From Candidatus Omnitrophota bacterium (GTDB lineage: Bacteria > Omnitrophota > Gorgyraeia > Zapsychrales > Zapsychraceae): a DNA stretch of 14,303 nucleotides. Numbering within the stretch: the first letter of the stretch is position 1; the number at the start of each line of letters is the position of its first letter. The notes beneath the pieces are model-generated. The model had not been told where the DNA came from. It saw only the letters and a program-made list of their open reading frames with translations, and searched no databases. Shown here in pieces: positions 13,935 to 14,303 of the stretch. The DNA lies in assembly GCA_029567025.1 (NCBI GenBank), contig JAKQLT010000017.1, forward strand, positions 1 through 14,303. The letters are read 5' to 3'. The translations under genes and the position numbers were made by a program.

Positions 13935-14303
13935 ACGTTCCGTTTGTTGATTTTAGTCAGCAGTATCAAGCTATCAAAAAAGAAATTAATGTTGGTCTCG
14001 ACGAGGTATTTCAAAAGGCCAGTTTTATTTTAGGCCCGCAAGTGAAAACCTTTGAAGAAGAATTTTCTTTTTATTGTGGCGCAAAATATGGTATTGGCGT
14101 TAATTCTGGCACAGATGCTTTATATTTAGCGTTAGCGTCGCTTCATGTCGGGAAAGGCGATGAAGTGATTTTGCCGTCGTTTACGTTTATCGCGACAGCC
14201 TTGTGTGTTTCGTATGTGGGCGCTAAGCCTGTTTTCGTTGATGTTGAGAATGAAACGTATAATATAGATGCGAATAAATTAGAAGCATTGATTACGAAAA
14301 AAA
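13931..14303 (+). CDS. DegT/DnrJ/EryC1/StrS-type sugar aminotransferase, 3' end missing
   Basis: The first 124 residues are visible and run off the window. They read MNVPFVDFSQQYQAIKKEI, a typical start for PLP-dependent sugar aminotransferases of the DegT group. Then come FILGPQVKTFEEEF, the PLP-phosphate-binding phrase GVNSGTDALYLAL, GDEVILPSFTFIATA, and AKPVFVDVENETYNIDANKL. The PLP Lys lies beyond the window. These enzymes transfer an amino group from glutamate to a keto-sugar nucleotide, at C3 or C4 depending on subgroup. The ATG overlaps the GT9 stop (ATGA), so the two are translationally coupled. With the WbpA-type dehydrogenase it could make a 3-amino uronate (WbpE role), or act on a dTDP- or GDP-keto sugar (FdtB or Per-like role); the visible part cannot decide. 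GC rises again here relative to the GT9 gene. Confidence 0.93.
   Translation, partial: MNVPFVDFSQQYQAIKKEINVGLDEVFQKASFILGPQVKTFEEEFSFYCGAKYGIGVNSGTDALYLALASLHVGKGDEVILPSFTFIATALCVSYVGAKPVFVDVENETYNIDANKLEALITKK

Noticed and set aside
1..14303. Defence system, phage, transposon, CRISPR, tRNA or rRNA.
   Set aside because: No direct-repeat array, transposase, integrase, nuclease/toxin pair, cloverleaf or rRNA-like segment was recognised on either strand; the whole window is explained by envelope and signalling genes.

Overview
The window is a gene-dense, low-GC stretch in which every supported gene is on the + strand. It reads as chromosomal envelope and polysaccharide biosynthesis DNA from a diderm, LPS-exporting bacterium: it has an LptD outer-membrane LPS translocon, GT9 and PMT-like glycosyltransferases and several nucleotide-sugar enzymes. 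The style of LptD, the TTG starts, the TGATG/TAATG/ATGA junctions and the AT-rich codon use suggest an uncultured lineage such as Omnitrophota (OP3). That placement is inference from general resemblance and was not tested by a search.

Layout. (1) 1-2987: the 3' part of a MalK/UgpC-type sugar ABC-transporter ATPase, overlapped by a TTG-initiated membrane diguanylate cyclase (GAF-GGDEF), then a second membrane GGDEF protein. The two cyclases differ at the c-di-GMP inhibitory site: REID in the second, none in the first. (2) 2988-3126: a 139-bp gap with a good sigma70-like promoter (TTGAAG-17-TAGAAT). (3) 3127-14303 and beyond: one apparent operon with no gap over 32 bp. It encodes a ROK sugar kinase, LptD, UDP-glucose 6-dehydrogenase, a WbpA/WecC-type nucleotide-sugar dehydrogenase, UDP-glucuronate decarboxylase (UDP-xylose synthase), a PMT/GT39-like membrane glycosyltransferase, mannose-1-phosphate guanylyltransferase, a small SAM methyltransferase, a GT9 heptosyltransferase-like enzyme, and the 5' part of a DegT/DnrJ-type aminotransferase.

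How it fits together. The operon makes activated sugars: UDP-GlcA then UDP-xylose, probably a UDP-HexNAc uronate that may be aminated, and GDP-mannose. It also carries transferases that would use such donors and the outer-membrane exporter of LPS. The simplest reading is synthesis of a decorated LPS/O-antigen or related surface glycan.

The most concrete anomaly is in the methyltransferase gene at 12323-12850. Its last ~38 in-frame codons look wrong, while the -1 frame from a T7 run (12728-12734) encodes a family-like ending (FPAEHFKICLQPIK, then stop). This indicates a frameshift mutation, a homopolymer error or slippage. I found no tRNA, rRNA, CRISPR array, insertion sequence, phage gene or defence system. 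The window is mostly conventional envelope biology with a few points worth checking.
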